From: Muribaculum sp.
GTDB taxonomy: Bacteria; Bacillota; Clostridia; Lachnospirales; Lachnospiraceae
Assembly (NCBI GenBank): GCA_023663505.1
Contig: JAMPHH010000058.1
Location: forward strand, 1-21,273
DNA length: 21,273 nt
Direction: 5' to 3'
Shown here: positions 1 through 6,685 of the stretch, one piece after another
Layout of the letters: every line of letters begins with the position of its first letter
Position numbering within the stretch: the first letter of the stretch is position 1
The notes under the pieces: generated by a model
Told to the model about the DNA's origin: nothing
The model's database searches: none
Seen by the model: only the letters and a program-made list of their open reading frames with translations
Made by a program: the position numbers and the translations under genes

Positions 1-176
1 TGACCAATAATTGGGTCTGCAGTTATGCTAAATATCAACGGTACAGTACACTAGATTCTTAAGTAAAATTTTTTGAAACTTCAGAGAACGGAGCTAAAAT
101 ATTTTATTTTCAAACAAAGTTCTTGTTTAAATATAGCACTTTTTCATTCAGATCCATCCGATTTAATCTGCTAGAA

Positions 177-201
177 TAGACAAATCGAATGAATTTGTCT
201 A
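177..201. repeat. 9-bp perfect hairpin
   Basis: The arms TAGACAAAT (177-185) and ATTTGTCTA (193-201) are perfectly complementary around a 7-nt loop. No clear T-run follows on either strand, so it is not a convincing intrinsic terminator, although it could end transcription entering from the left. Confidence 0.5.
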
Positions 202-415
202 CAAGAATATTTGTTAAAATTAATGTTTGTGGGAATGAATTGCAGGAAATATGACAAAATCCCCAAAATTCATACAAAAAATGCATAAAATCATGCAAAA
301 TGTTAAATATAAAGTTAATAAATATTTTTATAACAAACAATTCGACAAAATTTTGCAATACAAACTGCAAAATAATGTTAAACATGTAAAATGTCACTAC
401 AATTTGCAGGAATAC

Positions 416-444
416 GTGCAAAAAAGAAGAAATAATAATATAAT
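416..444 (+). promoter_or_regulatory. Candidate sigma-A promoter for the DUF436 gene
   Basis: A perfect -10 hexamer TATAAT lies at 439-444, with a weak -35 (GTGCAA, 416-421) 17 nt upstream. Transcription would start near 451, giving a leader of about 80 nt that consists mostly of the decamer repeat. Confidence 0.4.
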
Positions 445-460
445 GGGAATGGATACAGAA

Positions 461-525
461 AAAGCAGAAAGAAGCAGAAAGAAGTAGGGTGAAACAGAAA
501 GAAGCAAGGTGAAACAGAAAGGAAG
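461..525 (+). repeat. Degenerate 10-bp tandem repeat merging into a ribosome binding site
   Basis: Read in steps of ten from 461, the units are AAAGCAGAAA, GAAGCAGAAA, GAAGTAGGGT, GAAACAGAAA, GAAGCAAGGT and GAAACAGAAA, then GGAAG. The consensus is about GAARCAGAAA. The last copy carries the AGAAAGGAAG that serves as Shine-Dalgarno sequence for the ATG at 533. The strict 10-nt register is seen directly; any role in tuning translation is inference. Confidence 0.6.
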
Positions 526-532
526 TCATGTC

Positions 533-1096
533 ATGATCACAAAGGAAATGACCCAAATCGGCGAGGAAGCATACAGGGCTGCAAAGGAGATTTTAGAGGA
601 GGCTCATTTGGAACAGGGAGATCTGTTCGTGGTGGGCTGCTCAACAAGTGAGGTAGGCGGCGCAGGTATCGGCACATTCTCCAGTCCCGAGGTTGCCGAG
701 GTGGTGTTTGGCGGGATTTATCAGGCGACGCAGGAGGCGGGAGTCTATCTGGCGGCACAGTGCTGTGAGCACCTGAACAGAGCCCTGATCATAGAAAAAG
801 AAGCCGCAAAGCAATACGGCTTGGATACAGTGAATGTGGTTCCCCAGCCCAAGGCGGGGGGCTCCTTTGCCACTGCAGCCTACAAAGCGTTTGAGCACCC
901 CGCGGCGGTGGAGCATGTCAAAGCACATGCGGGTATGGATATCGGGGATACGCTGATTGGTATGCATTTGAGAGATGTGGCAGTGCCCGTGCGCATACGC
1001 ACGCACCAGATCGGGGACGCCCATGTGGTGTGTGCCCGCACCCGCGCTAAGTTTATCGGTGGTGAGAGAGCCGTGTATGATGACAGCATTATTTAG
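533..1096 (+). CDS. UPF0340 / DUF436 family protein (TIGR01440, YwlG-like)
   Basis: The product is a 187-aa soluble protein matching the conserved Firmicutes family typified by B. subtilis YwlG (UPF0340, TIGR01440), whose members are about 180 residues long and of unknown biochemical function. Recognisable parts are an N-terminal helical stretch, the strand GDLFVVGCSTSEVGG with a conserved Cys, the segment QCCEHLNRALIIE, and a C-terminal HVVCARTRAKFIGGERAVYDD block. I chose the ATG at 533 because AGAAAGGAAG sits 7 nt upstream. A GTG at 509 in the same frame would add eight basic and polar residues encoded by the repeat and has a poorer site. The gene is probably monocistronic, driven from the promoter at 416-444. 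Its last codons overlap the 3' end of the convergent murG gene by 8 bp. No signal peptide or membrane segment is visible. Confidence 0.88.
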   Translation: MITKEMTQIGEEAYRAAKEILEEAHLEQGDLFVVGCSTSEVGGAGIGTFSSPEVAEVVFGGIYQATQEAGVYLAAQCCEHLNRALIIEKEAAKQYGLDTVNVVPQPKAGGSFATAAYKAFEHPAAVEHVKAHAGMDIGDTLIGMHLRDVAVPVRIRTHQIGDAHVVCARTRAKFIGGERAVYDDSII

Positions 1097-2156
1097 CTGC
1101 CGCTTCCTCAATCAATTTCATAATCTTGGGGATAGAGTCCATTTGACCGCTCTGACTCATGGCGTCAGTGTAGCTGCGCCTGTTGGAAAACAGCTCAAGC
1201 ACCTTATCCACCAACAGATTGGTGGTCAGGTCGTCCTCGTTGATCACGATGGAGAAGCCCTGTGACTCAAAGGACGCAGCGTTTAGGAGCTGGTCTCCCC
1301 GACTGCTCGCGGTGGGAAGGGGAATGAGGATATTGGGCTTTTTTAATGCCAGAAGCTCACAGATGGCATTGGCTCCCGCCCGTGAGATAACGATATCTGA
1401 CATGGCGAACAAATCCTTCAATTCCGTTTTGATGTATTCAAACTGCTTATAGCCGGGAGTGCTCAAATACAGGTTGTCGATCTTGCCTTTCCCGCACAGA
1501 TGCACCACCTGAAAATCCTCCAAAAGCTTGGGAAGCGCTTCTCTGACCGCCTTGTTGACACTGGTGGCGCCTTGGCTTCCGCCGATCACCATGATGACGG
1601 GTTTGTTGGCGGTAAAGCCGCACATATCCAATCCGGCAACCTTATTGCCCTGCGTCAGCTCGCTCCTAATCGGTGAGCCGGTGAGAACGGCTTTACCCTC
1701 CGGCATATTGTTCATTGTCTCGGGAAAGTTACAGCATATTTTGTCGGCAACGGGGATACAGAGCTTATTGGCAAGCCCGGGCGTCATATCGGATTCATGA
1801 ATGATGCAGGGGATATGGAGAGATGCCGCCGCCCGCACCACGGGCACACTGACAAAGCCCCCCTTGGAAAATACCACGTCAGGCTGCAAAGCCTTCAAAT
1901 GCTTTCTTGCTTCACCAAAGCCCTTGATGACGCGAAATGGGTCAGTGAGATTCTTGATATCCAGATAGCGGCGGAATTTGCCTGTGGAAATGCCTGTGTA
2001 GGGAATATCAAAATCGGCGATCAGCCTTTTCTCTATTCCGTCATAGGAACCCATATAGAACACTTCATAGCCCGCCGCCTTAAGGGAGGGGAGCAGGGCT
2101 ATATTGGGAGTTACATGACCCGCGGTACCGCCGCCAGTCAACACGATTTTCTTCAT
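1089..2156 (-). CDS. UDP-GlcNAc:undecaprenyl-PP-MurNAc-pentapeptide GlcNAc transferase MurG
   Basis: MurG transfers GlcNAc from UDP-GlcNAc to lipid I at the cytoplasmic face of the membrane, making lipid II for peptidoglycan. The 355-aa product is normal for the family and has both GT-B half-domains. Visible motifs are the N-terminal glycine-rich loop GGGTAGHV (residues 8-15), SKGGFVSVP, HESDMTPGLANK (120-131), GGSQGA (192-197), SRAGANAICE (258-267) and the sugar-nucleotide-binding DQLLNA (288-293). The start is set at the third in-frame candidate (ATG at 2156), because AGGAAGG lies 7 nt upstream of it. The ATG at 2162 and GTG at 2177 are too close to, or upstream of, that site. Here murG stands alone, apart from any visible division/cell-wall cluster. 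Its leader carries the palindrome-rich element at 2216-2345. Confidence 0.95.
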   Translation of the reverse strand: MKKIVLTGGGTAGHVTPNIALLPSLKAAGYEVFYMGSYDGIEKRLIADFDIPYTGISTGKFRRYLDIKNLTDPFRVIKGFGEARKHLKALQPDVVFSKGGFVSVPVVRAAASLHIPCIIHESDMTPGLANKLCIPVADKICCNFPETMNNMPEGKAVLTGSPIRSELTQGNKVAGLDMCGFTANKPVIMVIGGSQGATSVNKAVREALPKLLEDFQVVHLCGKGKIDNLYLSTPGYKQFEYIKTELKDLFAMSDIVISRAGANAICELLALKKPNILIPLPTASSRGDQLLNAASFESQGFSIVINEDDLTTNLLVDKVLELFSNRRSYTDAMSQSGQMDSIPKIMKLIEEAAAK

Positions 2157-2215
2157 AGTCATACCTTCCTGTTCCACATCTAAATTTCCATGTATATATG
2201 TCTCACAGTCACATA

Positions 2216-2345
2216 CCTTGCGGCATTCGCCAAACCAATTTCATTGGTAATCCAATCTCGTTGGATTTATGCTCATGCAAGCACTGACACAAAGCCAACT
2301 TCGTCAATAAAGTCAACTTCGTTGACTTGGCGCATTGCTTGCGGG
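2216..2345. repeat. Palindrome-rich intergenic element with imperfect inverted ends
   Basis: The left end CCTTGCGGCATTCGCCAA (2216-2233) and the right end TTGGCGCATTGCTTGCGGG (2327-2345) are imperfect inverted repeats sharing the CGCCAA / TTGGCG boundary. Inside are three small hairpins with different outer bases: ACCAAT-TTC-ATTGGT (2234-2248), AATCCAA-TCTCG-TTGGATT (2249-2267) and AAGTCAA-CTTCG-TTGACTT (2310-2328), plus a decayed fourth around 2291-2309. No coding potential is seen. Related pieces occur at 11360-11427, 16349-16389 and 19561-19590. The layout resembles a small non-coding palindromic repeat or MITE-like element; mobility is not shown. Confidence 0.6.
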
Positions 2346-2389
2346 AATCAATAAAAGCCGTATGTCGGAGTTCTCATAAATAACATATG

Positions 2390-2626
2390 TTACAGCATGC
2401 TTTCCAGTGCTTGTGCAAGCTGGTCGGGGCAGGAGGTGCTTTTCATGCCGCAGCGAATCCCCTTTAGACGGTTGATGGCGTCCTCGGGCGTCATGCCCTT
2501 GACCAGAGCCGCAATGCCCTGCAGATTGCCGTTACAGCCGTTGGTGAATTTCACCGACTCAATCACTCCGTCCGCAAGCTCTATGTCGATTGCGGTGGAA
2601 CAGGTTCCTTTTGTCTGATATCTCAT
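2390..2626 (-). CDS. TSCPD-domain protein, TIGR03905 family
   Basis: This 78-aa protein consists of a single TSCPD domain. That domain is otherwise found at the C-terminus of some B12-dependent ribonucleotide reductases, and the stand-alone version is a common Clostridia protein (TIGR03905) of unproven role. Four cysteines are visible at residues 9, 31, 59 and 66, the last within TSCPDQL, consistent with metal or redox binding in the family. The start at 2626 has GGAGG with 6-nt spacing; the longer open frame to 2698 would run through the promoter and is rejected. A good promoter lies just upstream (2670-2698), so the gene is its own transcription unit downstream of the methyltransferase. Confidence 0.85.
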   Translation of the reverse strand: MRYQTKGTCSTAIDIELADGVIESVKFTNGCNGNLQGIAALVKGMTPEDAINRLKGIRCGMKSTSCPDQLAQALESML

Positions 2627-2669
2627 AGTATCCTCCGAAATATATAGTGTGTACCAACAATTAAAAGAT

Positions 2670-2698
2670 ATTATAGCAGATTTGGATTTAATATGCAA
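2670..2698 (-). promoter_or_regulatory. Sigma-A-type promoter for the TSCPD gene
   Basis: On the minus strand the -35 is TTGCAT (2693-2698) and the -10 is a perfect TATAAT (2670-2675), with 17-nt spacing. The start would fall about 35-40 nt before the ATG at 2626. Confidence 0.6.
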
Positions 2699-2724
2699 TT
2701 GTAACGAGATATTGGGTTGGCTGG

Positions 2725-3735
2725 CTATTGCCTTTTCTCTAATGCAGCTTTAATTGCATATCCTACTTCAAATGCCAGATTTACCGGAACTGCATTTCCA
2801 ATCATTTTATATGCTGTATCCGCATCATCATAAATGAACTGGAAGTCATCTGGAAATCCCTGAACTCTTGCGACCTCGCGAATGGTCATTCGCCTGTACA
2901 AATCTTCTTTGCCCTCAACGAATCGGCAATCGTTCTTATCAACCTTAATCATCTTTGGAGCTTGAGGGTGAAGCTGGCATTGTCTTCCGGACGCCTGAAC
3001 CGTATAGCCTTGCTCGTCCCACGATTTTACCCTGTTACGGCTCATGAAAATAGTGGAATAGGTTCCGGTGAAATATTCATTATTATTAACAGCTTTTGGA
3101 TTATGCTTATTCTTTGGCGCTGCAGGAACTGCAGAAAACTGCAGATCCCAAATGATATCTCTCAATGTGATCTTTTTATCATCGTCCTTGGTTGATCCCT
3201 TAGGAAATTCAAACTTGATACCGAGATCTTTTCTAAAGCCGATGTAAAAAACTCTTTTTCTTTCTTGTGCAACACCATAATCCTTGGCATTCACCATTGT
3301 TAAAGATACATCATATCCCGCTCCGTCAAAAAGTTTAAGGATATTTTGAACTGCTTCAGAATGTCTGTTTGCAAGCATTCCACTCACGTTTTCGGCTAAG
3401 AAAAACTTTGGCTGAAAGTCCTTTAAGATTCTGATATAGTCAAAGAAAAGTTTACCTCTTTCATCGTCAATTCCACGAAGCGCACCGGCCTCGGACCATG
3501 ACTGACACGGCGGTCCGCCTATTATCCCGTCTACGGATCCATCAAGAAACTCTGCAATGTCCTCTTTGTTTACCTGACGTACATCTCCTTCAATTAGATG
3601 TGTTTTAGGGTGGTTTGCTTTAAAGGTTGACCAAATCGTTTTGTCATACTCATTAGCCACAGGAATTTCAAAACCGGCTCTCTCAAAACCAAGATCCAGT
3701 CCTCCGCAGCCCGAAAACAAGCTGATTACCTTCAT
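2725..3735 (-). CDS. Type II C5-cytosine DNA methyltransferase, M.HaeIII-like (predicted GGCC)
   Basis: The product is a 336-aa m5C methyltransferase that transfers a methyl group from SAM to cytosine C5. Motifs in order are I (FSGCGGLDLG, residues 7-16), IV with catalytic Cys77 (GGPPCQSWSE), VI (ENV, 115-117), VIII (QERKR, 157-161), IX (RRMTIREVARVQGFPDDF, 281-298) and X (GNAVPVNLA, 313-321). The target-recognition region (about 215-280) contains STIFMSRNRV and TVQASGRQCQLHPQAP. From memory these match the recognition region of M.HaeIII almost residue for residue, so GGCC is the predicted target; this is family knowledge, not a computed alignment. It follows the endonuclease gene by 18 nt, with AGAGGTG upstream of the ATG. 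A nearer ATG is out of frame and stops at once. Codon use is AT-richer than in murG or mutS2, which fits acquisition with the cassette. Confidence 0.93.
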   Translation of the reverse strand: MKVISLFSGCGGLDLGFERAGFEIPVANEYDKTIWSTFKANHPKTHLIEGDVRQVNKEDIAEFLDGSVDGIIGGPPCQSWSEAGALRGIDDERGKLFFDYIRILKDFQPKFFLAENVSGMLANRHSEAVQNILKLFDGAGYDVSLTMVNAKDYGVAQERKRVFYIGFRKDLGIKFEFPKGSTKDDDKKITLRDIIWDLQFSAVPAAPKNKHNPKAVNNNEYFTGTYSTIFMSRNRVKSWDEQGYTVQASGRQCQLHPQAPKMIKVDKNDCRFVEGKEDLYRRMTIREVARVQGFPDDFQFIYDDADTAYKMIGNAVPVNLAFEVGYAIKAALEKRQ

Positions 3736-3753
3736 TTCATTGCACCTCTTTCT

Positions 3754-4641
3754 TTAATCTTTGTAAACATTTCTCATGTCTGAATTGTCGTCATCAATAT
3801 CATCTGTTGTATGTATTGATAATTCCCTCATGCATGCCAATAAACGCTCCGCCATTTCTGTACCGTTCATTTCAAGCGGTTGGTCAAAAATAAGATCGTA
3901 AGTCAGCTTTCCATTCCTGACTTTCCAATCAACCTGAACAGATAAGGGACGGTTTCCATCATACTTTTGCTCATACGTCCTATAATTCAAGGCTTTACAC
4001 GCAAAATAAATATTTGGATACGCCAGTATATATTCTTTTATAGGCACCATTTTTTCTATGATTTCCTGAGCGGAACTTACCCTGTCTGTCATAAGTATAT
4101 AGTCAGCAACTCCGGAATCAGGAATTATTCTTCCATTTACGATTGCGTTTCTTTTATCCAAAGATAGATTCGTTCCGGCATAAACATCATAAACCTGTTG
4201 TGGAGATAAATCCATACGCCCCGAAAGATCTCCTCCCGGCTTATTAAGAAGTTCAAATTTCCAGCCAAGTGTTATTGCACCTTTTTCTGTTCTTCCTAAC
4301 GCATCTTTATATACAAGCATACGTTCCATAAACCTATTAGATATTGCAGATGTTGATTCGAAGATGATTCTTCTCCACTCCGCTCCGAATAGCTGCTCTG
4401 CCCTCTGGCTATTGGTTTTATTCTCCAGAAAATCTGCATTTTCTTTTTTATAAGAAATCTTCACCTCTTGCTCTTGATGTTCATTGGATAGGCGAACATA
4501 AATATCCGTCTTTGGTTCTCCATATGAACAAGTAGGCTTATCAGCTTCTTCAACAATATATTTATTGCCCTTGTAATAGAGCTCAATACCTTTCTTAAAA
4601 TAACTGAGTATTCTGCGCTCCGCTGCACCAAAATCAGGCAT
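3754..4641 (-). CDS. Putative type II restriction endonuclease (PD-(D/E)xK type)
   Basis: This 295-aa protein lies directly upstream of the HaeIII-like methylase in the same transcription unit, the usual place for the cognate nuclease. I do not recognise a named family. What can be seen is a PD-(D/E)xK-like site near the N-terminus: PKTDIYV (D46) followed after 12 residues by E59-V-K61 in EVKISYK, with a basic, polar stretch after it. The rest is mixed alpha/beta without membrane segments, and the acidic C-terminus (HTTDDIDDDNSD) is unusual. If it pairs with the methylase, it should cut at GGCC. The start at 4641 has GAGGAGG with 9-nt spacing. The role is inferred from position and the catalytic motif. 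An alternative is another methylase-linked nuclease or accessory protein. Confidence 0.72.
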   Translation of the reverse strand: MPDFGAAERRILSYFKKGIELYYKGNKYIVEEADKPTCSYGEPKTDIYVRLSNEHQEQEVKISYKKENADFLENKTNSQRAEQLFGAEWRRIIFESTSAISNRFMERMLVYKDALGRTEKGAITLGWKFELLNKPGGDLSGRMDLSPQQVYDVYAGTNLSLDKRNAIVNGRIIPDSGVADYILMTDRVSSAQEIIEKMVPIKEYILAYPNIYFACKALNYRTYEQKYDGNRPLSVQVDWKVRNGKLTYDLIFDQPLEMNGTEMAERLLACMRELSIHTTDDIDDDNSDMRNVYKD

Positions 4642-4694
4642 GCCAACACCTCCTCTTTTTCGTATGACTCATTTTCGATTACATATACTTTTAA

Positions 4695-4723
4695 TATATA
4701 TTTTATTATCTGCTGGCAGTCAA
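4695..4723 (-). promoter_or_regulatory. Promoter of the restriction-modification cassette
   Basis: The minus strand has TTGACT (-35, 4718-4723), a 17-nt spacer and TATATA (-10, 4695-4700), about 50 nt before the endonuclease start. It implies that nuclease and methylase are co-transcribed with the nuclease first. No controller-protein gene or obvious C-box is visible. Confidence 0.6.
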
Positions 4724-4754
4724 TGCAACAAAAAAGTATCGAAATTACCACTTG

Positions 4755-5081
4755 TCAACGAACATCAGAAACAAAAACGCTTGGCACACCCCTGTCCGAC
4801 AGCTCCCTTTTCTGAGCTTCCGACAATGGTATCTGATACGACTTATTTCCTATTATATATTTCCCTTCATCAATTTCCGCATATAGATTCCCGATAAACT
4901 CCAACCAGTTGTCTGCATAGTATTCAGGCTCGACAACATTAAAAAAGTCATACCCGCCCGCATCATAAAATACTTTTAATGCATCAGCCAGTTCACTGTC
5001 ATCACCCAGAATATACTCATTCGGAATGACGAATCCCGCCTTGTCCCATTCATTAAATTTACAGTGCTTTTCCCCGTTCAC
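4755..5081 (-). CDS. Small acidic protein of unknown function, coupled to the lipoprotein gene
   Basis: I do not recognise this protein. It is about 108 residues, acidic and rich in aromatic residues (for example GGYDFFNVVEPEYYADNW), with no signal peptide or membrane segment. The start is ambiguous. An ATG at 5093 has little ribosome-binding sequence, whereas the in-frame GTG at 5081 follows GGAGG by 5 nt and overlaps the stop of the lipoprotein gene as GTGA, a classic translational-coupling arrangement; I prefer the GTG. It is the last gene of the two-component/lipoprotein operon and ends just before the restriction cassette. A cytoplasmic partner of the lipoprotein or kinase system is possible but is not shown by the sequence. 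Confidence 0.6.
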   Translation of the reverse strand: MNGEKHCKFNEWDKAGFVIPNEYILGDDSELADALKVFYDAGGYDFFNVVEPEYYADNWLEFIGNLYAEIDEGKYIIGNKSYQIPLSEAQKRELSDRGVPSVFVSDVR

Positions 5082-6685
5082 ATTGACCTCCATTCCAATT
5101 CTGCCGACGGAGCGGAATACTGTTCCCGAATATGTTGATAAGCTTCCTCCGAGATGTCCTCATATATTCGATCGTGTGTCTCCTTGTCCCAAACGAATTT
5201 GCAATACCCGACCACCTTGTCTATCTCGCTGCCGTAATTCTCGTCATATACGCTGTCTACCTTGCATTCGAGTCCCACTGCCAATTCCAATGCATCTGTC
5301 TCCTGTTGAAACTGATAATAATAGATTGGCTCTGCAGCCGTATGTCCGTGTATTTCCACGATTCCGTCCTCATGAATCGTCGTCACATACCAAGGTGTGC
5401 TTTCCATATCCATTCTTACACCGTCTTTTGGGCTGTAATAATATATGCAATATGGATAAGCCTCCTCCCCATTATAGTATCCCATGATAAGCTCGGGGAA
5501 CCCGTCCCCCGTCAGGTCATACAGGCTGTAACCGACCTTGTCTCGTTCCAATACGCCAATCTCGACATATACATAATCAAAGCCCTGCTCCGCAACCACG
5601 CGCTCCATAATTTCCTGATGATTAATATAAACGTCCCTTGGGATAATGCGTTCATATTCCTGCTGCACGACAAAATATTGCTCCAAAACCGGCAAAAGCT
5701 CCTTCGGTACATCAGGATACCGCTCCGAAAGGGGAATGTCAACAGAATTGCTCCCGTTGCTTGCTTCAGAGTTCTCCTGTGGAAGAATCGCATAAAAGGT
5801 TTCCATTGTGTACTCCCGATTGCTCATATCCACACAAATCCATGCCACGCGGTCGTCAGACACCAGATAATAATTCGTCAAATAACATTCATAAATGTCG
5901 GCAACCTCCCAAATCCTTGTGTCATTCCGTAGACGGTCACACAGTATCGCACACAGCGTGGTATGGGTTGATGTCAGGAAAGCCTCGGCAAAGGGATTGT
6001 AGAGCTTTTCTTCCATCATATCAGCGTCCTTTGCGGAATATTCCGGCGAATAGCTATGCCATTCCGCTTGTGAAAAGTAATGTACATTGCTATCCGGTGT
6101 AGTCGTCCGATCCCCGTCCTCGCATATTGCATATAAAATGAGATAGCGGTCTTTACTCGGACAGATCAGGCAGCCAATCTGCACCTCGCTCACCTCCTGC
6201 AGAAGCTGCACATGATAATAGTCCCCTCCGATAAGAGTGATTCGCTCGATGGTCCAGTTCTCCGACAGCAGATTTTGATGAACCTGTTGTTCATAGCTAT
6301 ATAGCATATCGAACAAGCTATATTTTATCCAATTATGAACAAACTGGTTACTGCTTTGGATAAAGTCATGTGAGAACGGAAAATTATCAGGCTCCTCATA
6401 TTTATCCCATGCAGAGCTGTGCTGGAATTCCGATACTTCATTTCGGATATCACGCAATCGCGGAGCGGCGGTTTGTGAATCGACAGTCTCTGTCTGTTGT
6501 TCTGAAAGCTCTGTCTCCTCATCTTCTGCATAAAAGGATTCCGAGGCACTCTCCGTTTCCTCGGGTACACTGACAGGCGCCACAGGCACCTGACTGTCAG
6601 CCGTCGGAATATCCCGCCCGCATCCGGCAAGGATACAGCTGCAAAGCAAGCATTCAATTAAGATCACACTAATTGTTTTTTTCAT
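5078..6685 (-). CDS. Secreted lipoprotein of unknown function, downstream of a histidine kinase
   Basis: The 535-aa product begins with a lipoprotein signal peptide (MKKTISVILIECLLCSCILA) and lipobox LAGC with Cys22 as the lipidated residue, so it should be anchored on the outer face of the membrane. Residues about 35-75 form a Glu/Ser/Thr-rich linker. The rest is a mixed domain rich in Tyr and Trp. DLTGDGFPELI at about 390-400 resembles an Asp-rich calcium-binding or FG-GAP-like loop seen in other Clostridia surface lipoproteins; this is a resemblance only. The ATG overlaps the kinase stop as ATGA, and the next gene overlaps its own stop, so it is translated as part of the two-component operon. 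It may be a sensor partner or an output of that system; the sequence does not decide. Confidence 0.75.
   Translation of the reverse strand: MKKTISVILIECLLCSCILAGCGRDIPTADSQVPVAPVSVPEETESASESFYAEDEETELSEQQTETVDSQTAAPRLRDIRNEVSEFQHSSAWDKYEEPDNFPFSHDFIQSSNQFVHNWIKYSLFDMLYSYEQQVHQNLLSENWTIERITLIGGDYYHVQLLQEVSEVQIGCLICPSKDRYLILYAICEDGDRTTTPDSNVHYFSQAEWHSYSPEYSAKDADMMEEKLYNPFAEAFLTSTHTTLCAILCDRLRNDTRIWEVADIYECYLTNYYLVSDDRVAWICVDMSNREYTMETFYAILPQENSEASNGSNSVDIPLSERYPDVPKELLPVLEQYFVVQQEYERIIPRDVYINHQEIMERVVAEQGFDYVYVEIGVLERDKVGYSLYDLTGDGFPELIMGYYNGEEAYPYCIYYYSPKDGVRMDMESTPWYVTTIHEDGIVEIHGHTAAEPIYYYQFQQETDALELAVGLECKVDSVYDENYGSEIDKVVGYCKFVWDKETHDRIYEDISEEAYQHIREQYSAPSAELEWRSM

Larger units (their letters stand above)
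1..508. other. AT-rich intergenic leader region with no convincing gene
   Basis: This stretch is much more AT-rich than the genes to its right, and I see no credible coding sequence in it. One frame is open from base 3 to a TAA at 60-62 and could be the last 19 codons of a gene that enters from the left, but the peptide is too short to recognise. It contains a hairpin at 177-201, a candidate promoter at 416-444 and a decamer repeat from 461. The open frames across it are A/T-biased and lack ribosome binding sites or any family resemblance. Confidence 0.6.

Noticed and set aside
251..487. A 78-codon plus-strand frame in the left AT-rich region
   Set aside because: Its composition is Lys/Asn-rich as expected from AT-rich DNA, there is no ribosome binding site, and its end runs through the decamer repeat and the predicted promoter.
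110..556. A 148-codon minus-strand frame rich in Phe and Ile
   Set aside because: The hydrophobic bias is the complement of A-rich DNA; it overlaps the DUF436 start and promoter and lacks a binding site or a recognisable motif.
641..1111. Minus-strand frame across the DUF436 gene
   Set aside because: It is a shadow of a well-conserved family on the other strand, with no motif of its own.
5132..5932. A 266-codon plus-strand frame
   Set aside because: It is antisense to the lipoprotein gene, which has a signal peptide, lipobox, ribosome binding site and operon overlaps; the antisense frame has none of these.
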